Of a DNA stretch of 64,000 nt, positions 1-7,971 are shown piece after piece (the stretch's first letter is position 1; the number at the start of each line of letters is the position of its first letter). The stretch spans positions 620,001-684,000 of the forward strand of contig NZ_CP136136.1 in assembly GCF_038024875.1 (NCBI RefSeq), read 5' to 3'. Both the position numbers and the translations under genes were made by a program. The notes below the pieces were generated by a model. The model worked only from the letters and a program-made list of their open reading frames with translations. It did no database searches and was not told where the DNA came from. Source of the stretch: Gordonia rubripertincta (lineage in GTDB: Bacteria > Actinomycetota > Actinomycetes > Mycobacteriales > Mycobacteriaceae).

Positions 1-79
1 GGCGATCACCCTGCTGATCCCCACCAAGGCAAAGGCATCGAGCATCGTCGAGGAGCAACCGGCACCCGCCGCCGACTGA
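1..79 (+). CDS. C-terminal end of an unidentified protein (left-truncated)
   Basis: An open frame enters from the left edge and ends with a TGA at 77-79, giving about 25 residues. The visible part starts with a short hydrophobic stretch (AITLLIPTKAK) and ends in a polar, alanine/proline-rich tail. This would fit the last membrane helix and cytosolic tail of a transporter, but too little is visible to name a family. A strong hairpin follows directly, which supports this being a true gene end. Confidence 0.5.
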   Translation, partial: AITLLIPTKAKASSIVEEQPAPAAD

Positions 80-96
80 TCCTCGGGAGACACGAC

Positions 97-129
97 AGTG
101 GCCCGGCAGTCCTGGACTGCTGGGCCACT
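97..129. terminator. Bidirectional hairpin terminator
   Basis: A 13-bp stem (97-109 with 117-129, one G-U pair) closes a 7-base loop. It lies between the end of the left-edge gene and the end of the convergent GntR gene, so it can serve both. There is no clear T-run, as is usual in high-GC actinobacteria. Confidence 0.7.
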
Positions 130-160
130 CTCGTTCGGGCACCTCAGGGTCGCATCTACC

Positions 161-904
161 TCATAGGCCGCTGCGGCGCAGCGTCACGCGGTAGGTGTAA
201 TGCTCGGGCAGGAAGTAACTGACCGCGAGTTCCACGGCTCGCCCCCTCGAGTCGGTGTAGAGCCGGTCGACGCGCAGCACGGCGTGTCCTTCTGGGCAGC
301 CGAGACGCCGTGCGACCTCGGCGTCAGCGGTGGTGGCCGTGATCGATTGCGCGCATTCGTCGATCGGATACCGCAGATGCGGTTCGAGCAGGCCGATCAT
401 CGTGGAGTCGCTTGTCGCCCCGGCCTTCACCTCAGGCGCGTCGATCACGAGCCGCGCCACCGACTCCGGCCACGACACCGTCGTGACCACGAACGGCACA
501 CCGTCGTGCAATCGCTGGAACACGATCCGGTAGACGACGTCGGTGTCGAGGCGCAGGCGCCCTGCGCTCTCGAGATCCACTCGACGGGAGGGAGATTCGA
601 GGACCCGCATCTCGGTGTCGGTGGACAGGTTCATCAGGTCGTCGATCGACCCGAGCTGCCGCAGGTACTGCCCGGCGTTCTCGGTTGCGAAGGTCCCTCG
701 ACCGGGCACGCGGTACACCGAACCCTCGGTGACGAGTTCGAGGAAGGCGCGGCGCACCGTCTGCCTGCTCAGCCCGTACTCCTGCGAGAGCTCGGACTCC
801 GTGGGCAGCCGGACGCCCCCCTTGTAGAGCCCCTGCGCGATGTGCGAACGCAATTCGGCGGCCAGCACCTTGTACGCCGGCTCGGACTGCCCGACCTCGC
901 CCAT
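161..904 (-). CDS. GntR/HutC-family transcriptional regulator with UTRA domain
   Basis: This is a cytoplasmic DNA-binding regulator of about 247 aa. An N-terminal winged helix (about residues 8-75) carries the GntR signature LPTESELSQEYGLSRQTVRR. It is followed by a UTRA-type effector domain (about 90-235) that usually binds a small carboxylate or sugar. The ATG at 904 is preferred over a GTG at 928 because an AGGGGAG ribosome site sits just before it. The gene is followed at once, in the same direction, by nothing else and lies downstream of the acyl-CoA dehydrogenase at 952-2115. It probably controls that gene and the divergent lyase/hydratase/isomerase operon through the palindromes at 2143-2205. 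The effector is unknown. Confidence 0.85.
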   Translation of the reverse strand: MGEVGQSEPAYKVLAAELRSHIAQGLYKGGVRLPTESELSQEYGLSRQTVRRAFLELVTEGSVYRVPGRGTFATENAGQYLRQLGSIDDLMNLSTDTEMRVLESPSRRVDLESAGRLRLDTDVVYRIVFQRLHDGVPFVVTTVSWPESVARLVIDAPEVKAGATSDSTMIGLLEPHLRYPIDECAQSITATTADAEVARRLGCPEGHAVLRVDRLYTDSRGRAVELAVSYFLPEHYTYRVTLRRSGL

Positions 905-951
905 CCCACTCCCCTGCTCGAGTACCACCGCTGCCGGCCGAACCGTCGCCG

Positions 952-2115
952 TCAGATACCGCCCCGCGCCACGAGCTGCGCGGCGATCACATTGCGCTGG
1001 ATCTCGTTGGTGCCCTCACCGACGATCATCAACGGCGCGTCGCGGAAGTACCGCTCGACGTCGAATTCGGTGGAGTAACCGTAACCGCCGTGAATGCGAA
1101 CTGCGTTGAGAGCGATCTCCATCGCGACCTCGGAGGCGTACAGCTTCGCCATGCCGGCCTCCATGTCGCAGCGCTCGCCCTTGTCGTACTGCTCGGCAGC
1201 GTGCCAGGTGAGTTGCCGGGCCGCGGTCAGCTTGGTCGCCATGTCGGCGAGGTAGTTACCGATCGATTGGTGCTTCCAGATCGGCTGACCGAAGGACTCG
1301 CGCTGCTGCGCGTAGGCCAGCGAGTCCTCGAGGGCGGCTGTCGCGACACCCAGTGCGCGACAGGCGACCTGGATGCGCCCGGTCTCCAGACCCTTCATCA
1401 TCTGCCCGAACCCCTGGCCGGGCACCGTGCCGAGGATCGCCGACCGGGGAGCTCGGTAACCGTCGAACGCGAGCTCGCAGCTCTCCACTCCCTTGTAACC
1501 CAGCTTAGGCAGGTCGCGCGAGACCGTCAGTCCGGGACCGTGTTCGACGAGGACGATCGAGATGCCCTTGTGCCGCGGCCGGGCCGCCGGATCGGTCTTG
1601 CACAGCAGCGCGATCAGTCCCGAGCGTCGGGCATTGCTGATCCAGGTCTTGGCGCCGCTGATGACCAGCTCGTCACCGTCTTCCTTCGCGACGGTCGACA
1701 TCGCCTGCAGGTCGGAACCGCCGCCGGGCTCGGTCAGGGCCATCGTCGCCCGCATCTCTCCCGTGGCCATCCGCGGCAGATAGTTCTGCTTCTGCTCCTC
1801 GGTGCCGAACAGCGTGATCAGCTTGGCGACGACGGTGTGACCGCCCATCGCACCCGCGAGGCTCATCCAACCACGGGCGAGCTCCTGGGTCACCCGCGCG
1901 TAGCAGGGCATCGAGACCGGCGAGCCGCCGTACTCCTCGGGCACGGCCAGGCCGTAGATCCCTATCTGCTTCATCTGCTCGATCCACTTCTCCGGGTATT
2001 CGTTGGCGTGCTCGACCTCCTGCACGGTCGGCTTGACCTCGCGATCGACAAATCGCCGAACGGTCTCGACGAGGAAGGATTCTTCGGCTGACAGCGTGCT
2101 CATGGAGGGGCTCAC
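952..2115 (-). CDS. Acyl-CoA dehydrogenase
   Basis: A 387-aa flavoprotein of the acyl-CoA dehydrogenase family, which forms the alpha-beta double bond of a CoA thioester and passes electrons to ETF. The N-terminal helical domain, the middle beta domain with LTEPGGGSD (FAD/substrate contact) and the C-terminal helical domain are all present at normal length. The C-terminal GEGTNEIQ motif carries the catalytic-base glutamate in the SCAD/MCAD position. The start is a GTG with GAAGAG upstream. It diverges from the lyase-hydratase-isomerase operon across a 160-bp region with two palindromes, so it probably serves the same pathway. Chain-length specificity cannot be read from the sequence. Confidence 0.9.
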   Translation of the reverse strand: MSPSMSTLSAEESFLVETVRRFVDREVKPTVQEVEHANEYPEKWIEQMKQIGIYGLAVPEEYGGSPVSMPCYARVTQELARGWMSLAGAMGGHTVVAKLITLFGTEEQKQNYLPRMATGEMRATMALTEPGGGSDLQAMSTVAKEDGDELVISGAKTWISNARRSGLIALLCKTDPAARPRHKGISIVLVEHGPGLTVSRDLPKLGYKGVESCELAFDGYRAPRSAILGTVPGQGFGQMMKGLETGRIQVACRALGVATAALEDSLAYAQQRESFGQPIWKHQSIGNYLADMATKLTAARQLTWHAAEQYDKGERCDMEAGMAKLYASEVAMEIALNAVRIHGGYGYSTEFDVERYFRDAPLMIVGEGTNEIQRNVIAAQLVARGGI

Positions 2116-2142
2116 CTGTGCTCTTCGTGATCGGGCGGATTT

Positions 2143-2170
2143 GTACGGCCATTTTGGCCATCGGCCGTAC
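2143..2170. promoter_or_regulatory. Palindrome in divergent promoter region (candidate operator)
   Basis: GTACGGCC and GGCCGTAC form a perfect 8-bp inverted repeat with a 12-base spacer. It is centred between the acyl-CoA dehydrogenase and the lyase operon. It is a candidate regulator site, but the regulator is inferred only from proximity. Confidence 0.45.
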
Positions 2171-2187
2171 CTATGTCAACCTTTCCT

Positions 2188-2205
2188 TCAGACGTCCAGG
2201 TCTGA
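2188..2205. promoter_or_regulatory. Candidate GntR operator TCAGAC-N6-GTCTGA
   Basis: A perfect 6-bp inverted repeat with a 6-base spacer lies 72 bp before the lyase start. GntR-family operators are commonly short palindromes of this kind, and a GntR gene is the only regulator nearby. Confidence 0.45.
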
Positions 2206-2277
2206 TAGAACCGTGACGGCACACTTTGGCCGCACATTTGAACCCGACATCCGGGTTGTCACGATCACTTGGGAGCA

Positions 2278-3121
2278 ATGGTGCAGAGAAGACGAGGCGT
2301 TCTGGTGGCCCCGGCCTCCGACGACCGCAAGGCACGCAAGGCGCTGGCCTCGATCGCCGACGAGGTGGTCCTCGACCTCGAGGACGCGGTCACCCCGGCC
2401 AACAAAGACACCGCACGCGCCGCCGCTGCCGAACTCGTCGCCGAGTTCGGTGCCGGTCGCGCGGTCTCGCTGCGCATCAACGCCATCGACACCCCGTGGG
2501 CATCGGACGATCTCGCGGCGTGCGCGCAGATGCCGAACCTGACCTCGGTGGTGCTCCCCAAGGCCGACACCCCCGGCGACCTCCTGGAGGCCGACAAACA
2601 GCTCGGCGACTCCCCGGTCCGGCTCCAGGCGCTGCTGGAAACCCCGCGCGGCATCCGCGATGCCGCAGCGATCTGCGCGGCCACCGACCGTCTCGATGCC
2701 GTTCTGATCGGGTACGCCGATCTCGGTGCGTCGCTGGGCCGCGCGTCGGGTCTGCCCATGCAGACGTGGCATGTCGTGCAGGACTCGGTGTTACTCGCCG
2801 CCCGCGCCGCGGGTGTCGACGTGGTCGACGGCCCCCACCTGACCATTGCCGACGACGACACCTTTCGGGACGCCAAGCGCTGGGTCCGCGACCTCGGCTT
2901 CGACGGAACCTGGGGTGATCCATCCTGCGCAATTGGTAAGTGCCATCGAGATCTTCACCCCGGACTCCGACGCCGTCGAGGACGCGCGACGAGTACTCGA
3001 GGCGCTGGAGAAGGCGGCTGCCGCGGGCGCAGGTGCCGCAGAGCTCGACGGCCGGATGCTCGACGAGGCACTCGCCGTCTCCGCTCGCCGGGTCCTCGCG
3101 AAGGCGGCAGTCGATGACTGA
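2278..3121 (+). pseudogene. CitE-like CoA-ester lyase (HpcH/HpaI aldolase family), apparent +1 frameshift
   Basis: The intact reading would be about 280 aa, the usual length for malyl-/citramalyl-CoA lyases of the CitE-like family. These Mg-dependent TIM-barrel enzymes split or form the C-C bond of 3-hydroxy-dicarboxylyl-CoA esters. The N-terminal part shows EVVLDLEDAV (metal site), LETPRGIRDA and IGYADLGASLGR. Reading breaks near 2912-2917, where one base too many follows TGG. Removing it joins DGTWG to IHPAQLVSAIEIF, which then runs to a stop at 3119-3121. That stop overlaps the ATG of the next gene, which supports the restored frame as the true one. The start may be ATG 2278 or GTG 2281. 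A sequencing indel is as likely as a real mutation. Confidence 0.8.
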
Positions 3122-4127
3122 GGCGATCGCGGTCGGCGGACCATACTACGACGAACTGACCCACGGACAGGTCTTCGACGACGCCTCGTCGCTGACACTC
3201 ACCTCCGGCCTCGCCGCCGGCCATCAGTCGATTCTCGGTGACCGCCTGCGGCTTTCACTCGACGCACATCTGGCGGGCCGCGTCCTGGGCGAGGGCACGC
3301 TCGCACATCCCGGGCTCGTCACCGACGTCGCGATCGGACAGTCGACACTCGCCACTCATCACGTCAAGGCCAACCTGTTCTACCGCGGGCTACGTTTCCT
3401 GAGCTACCCGAAGATCGGCGATACGCTCACCACCGTGACCGAGGTCGTCGGGCTGCGGGAGAACAAGTCCAAGCCCGGCCGCGCCCCGACCGGCCTGGCC
3501 GCGCTGCACATGGTCACCACCGATCAGAACGGCGCGACGGTCCTCGACTTCTACCGCTGCGCGATGCTGCCGCTGTCACCGAGCGCCGACCCGAATCGCA
3601 CCGTGCACGCCGACGACCTGAGCGCCATCGGGCCCGGCGACGAAGCCGACCCCGCGTTGCCCGATTGGGATCTGGCCGCCTTCCGGTCGTCGTTCGGCGG
3701 ACAGCACTTCTCCCCGGATCTGGCCGGACGCGTCTTCCGCTCGAGCGCCGACGTGGTCTCCAGCGCACCGGAACTCGCGCGCCTGTCGCTGAACATCGCG
3801 GCCACCCACCATGACGAGCGGGTGGCGGGCAAGGCCGCGGGCGGTCGACTCGTCTACGGCGGACACACCATCGGACTCGCTCTGTCGCAGGCCAACCGTG
3901 CCCTGCCGAACCTGGTGACCGTGGTGGCCTGGGACGCGTGCGACCACACCGGCCCCGTGCATGAGGGCGACACCCTCAGCTCAGAGATCCACGTCGAGGA
4001 AGCCACCCCGCTCGACGGTGGCGGCGGGCTCCTGCGGCTTCGGTCGAAGGTCGTCGCCCACGGCGACGCTGACGGCCAGGGGGACCGCGACGTCCTCGAC
4101 TGGCGCTACCACGTCCTGATGGCCTGA
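3114..4127 (+). CDS. Double-hotdog MaoC-family dehydratase, mesaconyl-CoA hydratase-like
   Basis: This 337-aa protein contains two fused hot-dog halves. Its length and pattern (YYDELTHGQVFDD near the start, GLRFLSYPKIGDTLTTVTEV in the first half, GGRLVYGGHTIGLALSQAN in the second) match mesaconyl-CoA hydratase, i.e. beta-methylmalyl-CoA dehydratase. That enzyme interconverts beta-methylmalyl-CoA and mesaconyl-C1-CoA in the 3-hydroxypropionate bicycle and related routes. The ATG overlaps the lyase stop, indicating translational coupling. An isomerase-like CoA transferase follows 34 bp downstream. The family call is good; the exact substrate (mesaconyl- versus itaconyl-CoA) is inferred from context. 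Confidence 0.75.
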   Translation: MTEAIAVGGPYYDELTHGQVFDDASSLTLTSGLAAGHQSILGDRLRLSLDAHLAGRVLGEGTLAHPGLVTDVAIGQSTLATHHVKANLFYRGLRFLSYPKIGDTLTTVTEVVGLRENKSKPGRAPTGLAALHMVTTDQNGATVLDFYRCAMLPLSPSADPNRTVHADDLSAIGPGDEADPALPDWDLAAFRSSFGGQHFSPDLAGRVFRSSADVVSSAPELARLSLNIAATHHDERVAGKAAGGRLVYGGHTIGLALSQANRALPNLVTVVAWDACDHTGPVHEGDTLSSEIHVEEATPLDGGGGLLRLRSKVVAHGDADGQGDRDVLDWRYHVLMA

Positions 4128-4161
4128 CCCGAAAACCCGCCCCCCGGAGGATCTTTCGCTC

Positions 4162-5301
4162 ATGAGCACCAATGACCGCCCCCTCGAGGGCCTTCGCATC
4201 GTGGAGGTGTCGAGCTTCGTCGCGTCACCGCTGTGCGGTCTGACGCTGTCCCAGCTCGGCGCCGAGGTGATCCGCGTCGACCCCATCGGCGGTGCCGCCG
4301 ACACCAACCGCTGGCCGGTCACCGCCGACGGCAACTCCATCTACTGGACCGGTCTCAACCGGGGAAAGAAGTCGGTGACCGCGAACTTCCGGGAGCCCGA
4401 GGGGCAGAAGCTGATCCGAGATCTCGTCACCGAGAGCGGTACGGGCGGCGGCATCCTCGTCACCAACGCGGGCGGTCGCGCGTGGATGAGTCACGAAACG
4501 CTGGCCGCGAAGCGCCCCGACGTCATCACCCTCGAGCTGCTCGGACGCACCGACGGCACCCCCGGCGTCGACTACACGGTCAATGCGGCACTGGGCTTTC
4601 CGTCGATCACCGGCCCCACCGACTACGCCGGCGTCGTCAACCACGCCCTACCCGCATGGGATGTGGCCTGCGGCTTGTACGCCGCTCTGGCGATCACCGC
4701 CGCGGTTCGACGCCGCGACCAGACCGGCGCCGGCGCCCAGATCACGTTGCCCCTCGAGGACACCGCCCTCGCGATCGCCGGGACGCTCGGCTACCTCACC
4801 GAACCGCAGCTCGGCGGCGGGAGCCGTCCGGCGACCGGTAACGACGTCTACGGCACGTACGGAACGGATTTCGTCGCCGCCGACGGCGGCCGCTTCATGC
4901 TCGTCGCCCTCACGCCGCGCCACTTCCGGGATCTGGTCGCCATGACCGAGACCAGCGACGCGGTGGCCGCGATCGAGAAGGCACTCGGCGCTGACTTCAC
5001 CAGCGAAGCCGACCGCTACACCCATCGCGGAATCCTCACGCCGCTGTTCGCCGCGTGGTTCGAACGCCACACCACCGCCGAGGTCGAGGAGGCCCTGGCG
5101 AAGAGCGCGGTGCTGTCGGAGCGCTACCGCACCTTCGACGAGGTCGTCGAATCCGGAGTGCTACAGCAGAATCCGCTGTTCACCGAGCTGGATCAGCCGG
5201 GGATCGGCACGTACCTCGCTGCCGGCCTCCCGGCCCGGTTCGACGGTGAGCACTACTTCGCCGGACCCGCCCCGGAGCTGGGATCGTCGGCGGGATTCTG
5301 A
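4162..5301 (+). CDS. Class III CoA-transferase, 2-methylfumaryl-CoA isomerase (Mct)-like
   Basis: A 379-aa CaiB/BaiF-family protein. Features close to those I know from mesaconyl-C1-CoA/C4-CoA isomerase are the N-terminal FVASPLCGLTLSQLGAEVIR, then RWPVTADG, GLNRGKKSV, DYTVNAALGFPSITGP and NHALPAWDVACG. The aspartate of AWDV is the expected acyl-anchoring nucleophile, near residue 170. Such enzymes move CoA between the two carboxyls of mesaconate within one molecule. A GGAGG ribosome site precedes the ATG. It is the last gene of the lyase-hydratase-isomerase operon and ends at a long perfect hairpin. An ordinary intermolecular CoA transferase remains possible. Confidence 0.75.
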   Translation: MSTNDRPLEGLRIVEVSSFVASPLCGLTLSQLGAEVIRVDPIGGAADTNRWPVTADGNSIYWTGLNRGKKSVTANFREPEGQKLIRDLVTESGTGGGILVTNAGGRAWMSHETLAAKRPDVITLELLGRTDGTPGVDYTVNAALGFPSITGPTDYAGVVNHALPAWDVACGLYAALAITAAVRRRDQTGAGAQITLPLEDTALAIAGTLGYLTEPQLGGGSRPATGNDVYGTYGTDFVAADGGRFMLVALTPRHFRDLVAMTETSDAVAAIEKALGADFTSEADRYTHRGILTPLFAAWFERHTTAEVEEALAKSAVLSERYRTFDEVVESGVLQQNPLFTELDQPGIGTYLAAGLPARFDGEHYFAGPAPELGSSAGF

Positions 5302-5313
5302 CACCCCCAACAG

Positions 5314-5362
5314 ACAGAGTGCGGGATCAGTGCCGTTTTCCGGCACTGATCCCGCACTCTGT
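5314..5362. terminator. Long bidirectional hairpin terminator
   Basis: A perfect 22-bp stem (5314-5335 with 5341-5362) encloses the loop TTTTC, between two convergent genes. It is one of the strongest hairpins in the window. Confidence 0.85.
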
Positions 5363-5367
5363 TCAGG

Positions 5368-6306
5368 TCACCTGTGCGCGAGGTGGTCCGGTCGTGGTGG
5401 GGTGCCACCGAACGGTTCCTGCAGCGCATTCGACTTCGCGTTGAACACGACGAAGAGGTTGCTCCGCGGGTACGGCGTGATGTTGCCGCTCGAGGCGTGC
5501 AGGCAGTTGGAGTCGAAGTAGAGCGCCGAGCCGGCCGGGCCGGTGATCGTGTCGATCCCGAGTTCGTCGGCGAGCGTGGCGACATCCTCTTCTTCCGGCG
5601 TGCCGAACGGCGGCCGGTACGAGGTCAGCGATTCACGGTGGTAGCCATCGGGTGTCGCACCCACGCAGCTGACGAATCGGCGATGCGATCCGGGAATGAT
5701 CATCAGCGGACCGTTGGTGGACAGGTTCGGGGTGAGTGCCAGTGAGACGCTGAGTGCGCGCGGCGCGGGCATCCCGTCCTCGGCGTGCCAGGTCTCGAAG
5801 TCGGAGTGCCAGTAGAAGGGTCCTCCGGCGAAGCCCGGCTTCAGGTTGATCCGGCTCTGGTGGATCGTCACCTCGTCGTCCAGGATCTGTTCTGCGACAC
5901 CGCGAATCGCGTCACGGTCACAGATCTCCGCGATGAGCTCACTGAGCCTGTGCACGGCGAACAGCGAACGCACGTCGCCGCTGGAGGATTCGCGGATCAC
6001 CCGGTCGTCCTCGCCGAGACGGTCGGTGATGTCGGAGACCTCGCGGAGACACGCGTCGATGTCCGCGGCCGACAGAATCTTGTTCTCGGTGTGGTACCCG
6101 CGGTCGGCGTAGAGACGCAGCTCGGGCGCCGACAGCGGCCCCGGGTTCCCCATGCTGCCCCAGACGGTGTTGTGGGGGCGCGGTTCGATCTGGCTGCGGT
6201 GGGCGAGACGGGTTCGGTACACGTCGACGCCGCGGGCCTGGTTGTCGCTCTTGGGGATTTCGGTCTTTGTGATTTGGGTGTTCTTGTTTGCTGTTTGAGT
6301 TACCAC
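5368..6306 (-). CDS. ectD: Ectoine 5-hydroxylase (EctD)
   Basis: A member of the phytanoyl-CoA-dioxygenase-type Fe(II)/2-oxoglutarate oxygenases that converts ectoine to 5-hydroxyectoine, a compatible solute. The EctD signature FYWHSDFETWHAEDGMP is nearly canonical and supplies the iron ligands of HSD. The distal histidine is in CLHASSGN, and PYPRSN holds the 2-oxoglutarate arginine. A GTG at 6306, with AAAGGA upstream, gives 312 aa, the usual EctD length; an ATG at 6330 is also possible. No ectABC genes are in the window, so ectoine must be made elsewhere or imported. The assignment is firm; expression control is unknown. Confidence 0.92.
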   Translation of the reverse strand: MVTQTANKNTQITKTEIPKSDNQARGVDVYRTRLAHRSQIEPRPHNTVWGSMGNPGPLSAPELRLYADRGYHTENKILSAADIDACLREVSDITDRLGEDDRVIRESSSGDVRSLFAVHRLSELIAEICDRDAIRGVAEQILDDEVTIHQSRINLKPGFAGGPFYWHSDFETWHAEDGMPAPRALSVSLALTPNLSTNGPLMIIPGSHRRFVSCVGATPDGYHRESLTSYRPPFGTPEEEDVATLADELGIDTITGPAGSALYFDSNCLHASSGNITPYPRSNLFVVFNAKSNALQEPFGGTPPRPDHLAHR

Positions 6307-6553
6307 GATCGAGTCGATCCTTTCCCTCATCCGGCAGGCCGCTCGGGAAAGACATCCGGCGGCAGGCAAGGTGATTGTGTTGTGCGCGAGTCCGCATCAC
6401 GCGATGACGGACCGCAAAGAGATACGGCTGCACGAGGCACGCGGTCATCTGCACGCGCCTGATCAGGCCGTATGTGTGCACCCTGCCAGGGAAATGCGGT
6501 CCCCTGCAACCATGCTGGTATGCCGGTTGCGAAAGCCGCGTTGTCGCACGGTC

Positions 6554-7915
6554 TCAGACGTCTCGACGTCGCGAGTTCGCGTACTCCAGGATCACGTCGA
6601 CGGCCCGCGCGGCACTCTGGCAGGCGCCCTCCATCGTGGTGGTCCAGTCCGTCCTGGTCCAGTCCCCGGCGAGAGCCAGACCGTCGACTGCGGTGCGCTG
6701 GTCGGGGCGGATTCCCGCGGTTCCGGGGCGCTGCGCGAACGTCGACTTGGGCATCCGTACGACGTGGCTGTGGATCACCTGCGCGTCCGCGGCCTGCGGG
6801 TAGTATCTGCGCAGCATGGCCATCTGGATGTCGGTGATCTCGGCGTTGGTCTTGCCGATCAGGTCATACGACGCCGACACGGTCGTCGAGTAGAACCAGT
6901 CGCCCTTCGGTTCGCGGCCGTGCATGCGCTGGCGGTCCCAGACCTGTTCCAGCACTCCCTCACCGCCGTAGAGGATCTCGCCCCAGTCGGTCATGCCGAT
7001 CGACCGGTCGAGGTAGAGGTTGACACTCACGATCGGGACCGGGGTGAGGTTCTCGACGGCTTCATAGATCTGTTCGTGACCCGGCACCTGGTCGAGCAGC
7101 CCCTTCACACTCCACACGGGTACCGCGCAGATGACGGCGTCGGCGGCGACCTTCTCCCCGTCGGCGAGCGTCACCCCGGTGACCGTGCCGTCGGCGACGT
7201 CGATGGTGGACACCACCGCGCGATGCCGGACGTCGACGCCGGCATCGGCGAAGCGCTTCTCCGCGCCCGCGATGAAGAGGGTGTCGAGGTCCACGGTCGG
7301 GAAGCCGATGGACACCGGGGTCCGGGTCGCGACGGCGCGCCGGGCGCCGGTGACGAGCAGGTCTGCCGGGACCTTGGCCGAGGAGATCTCGGTCTTGTCG
7401 CCGGTGAGACCGATGACGATGCCGTCCCAGAGTGCGTCCCGCGCCGACTGCGGCATGCCGATGCGACGGAACCACTCGTCGGCGGTCACCTCGTCGAGCC
7501 ATTCAGGCTGCCGGAATGCGTGCCGGATCAGCCGCACCTGGGCGAGCGCGGTCCGTATCCGGTCGAGCCCGGTGACCCCGGGGAGATCGCCGATCGCCGC
7601 TCGCAGGCCGGTCAGTCCGCCGAAGGCCGACTTCCGGGCGGCACCACCCGGCATCCGCATGGTCATGTGCCCGGGGAACTCGACATGTTCACGCGTGCCG
7701 ACACTCTCGAGATACCGCATCAGGTGCTCGTACCCGCTGGCGAAGACGTGCTGCCCATTGTCGGGCACATCGTCGACCGCGGCGAGCGGCATCGAGATGG
7801 TGCGGCCACCGAGCGAACCGCGCCGCTCGAGGAGCGTCACCCGTTGCCCAGCCTCCGCGAGCCATACCGCCGACGCCAGACCGGCGAGTCCCCCGCCCAC
7901 GACCACGCAATGCAT
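6554..7915 (-). CDS. HpnE-like FAD-dependent oxidoreductase (hydroxysqualene dehydroxylase / phytoene desaturase family)
   Basis: A 453-aa protein with the N-terminal dinucleotide fold GGGLAGLASAVWLAEAG and GRTIS. It also has the DNGQHVFASGY segment that is typical of HpnE, which forms squalene from hydroxysqualene. The C-terminal FAD closure reads LAGDWTRTDWTTTMEGACQS. The start is the ATG at 7915; an open frame extends further upstream but only as antisense of the neighbouring transporter. HpnC, HpnD and squalene cyclase are not nearby, so a role in carotenoid or other isoprenoid dehydrogenation is also possible. It lies 56 bp downstream of the transporter gene in the same direction. Confidence 0.75.
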   Translation of the reverse strand: MHCVVVGGGLAGLASAVWLAEAGQRVTLLERRGSLGGRTISMPLAAVDDVPDNGQHVFASGYEHLMRYLESVGTREHVEFPGHMTMRMPGGAARKSAFGGLTGLRAAIGDLPGVTGLDRIRTALAQVRLIRHAFRQPEWLDEVTADEWFRRIGMPQSARDALWDGIVIGLTGDKTEISSAKVPADLLVTGARRAVATRTPVSIGFPTVDLDTLFIAGAEKRFADAGVDVRHRAVVSTIDVADGTVTGVTLADGEKVAADAVICAVPVWSVKGLLDQVPGHEQIYEAVENLTPVPIVSVNLYLDRSIGMTDWGEILYGGEGVLEQVWDRQRMHGREPKGDWFYSTTVSASYDLIGKTNAEITDIQMAMLRRYYPQAADAQVIHSHVVRMPKSTFAQRPGTAGIRPDQRTAVDGLALAGDWTRTDWTTTMEGACQSAARAVDVILEYANSRRRDV

Positions 7916-7971
7916 GCGCCACAGCGTAGCTGCCGACGCCCGTCTACATGAGATGGTTCGTCGGTTCTGTC

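Noticed and set aside
200..1078. Long plus-strand open frame (292 aa) over the GntR gene
   Set aside because: It is antisense to a well-supported regulator, is rich in Arg/His/Pro and has no domain; a high-GC shadow frame.
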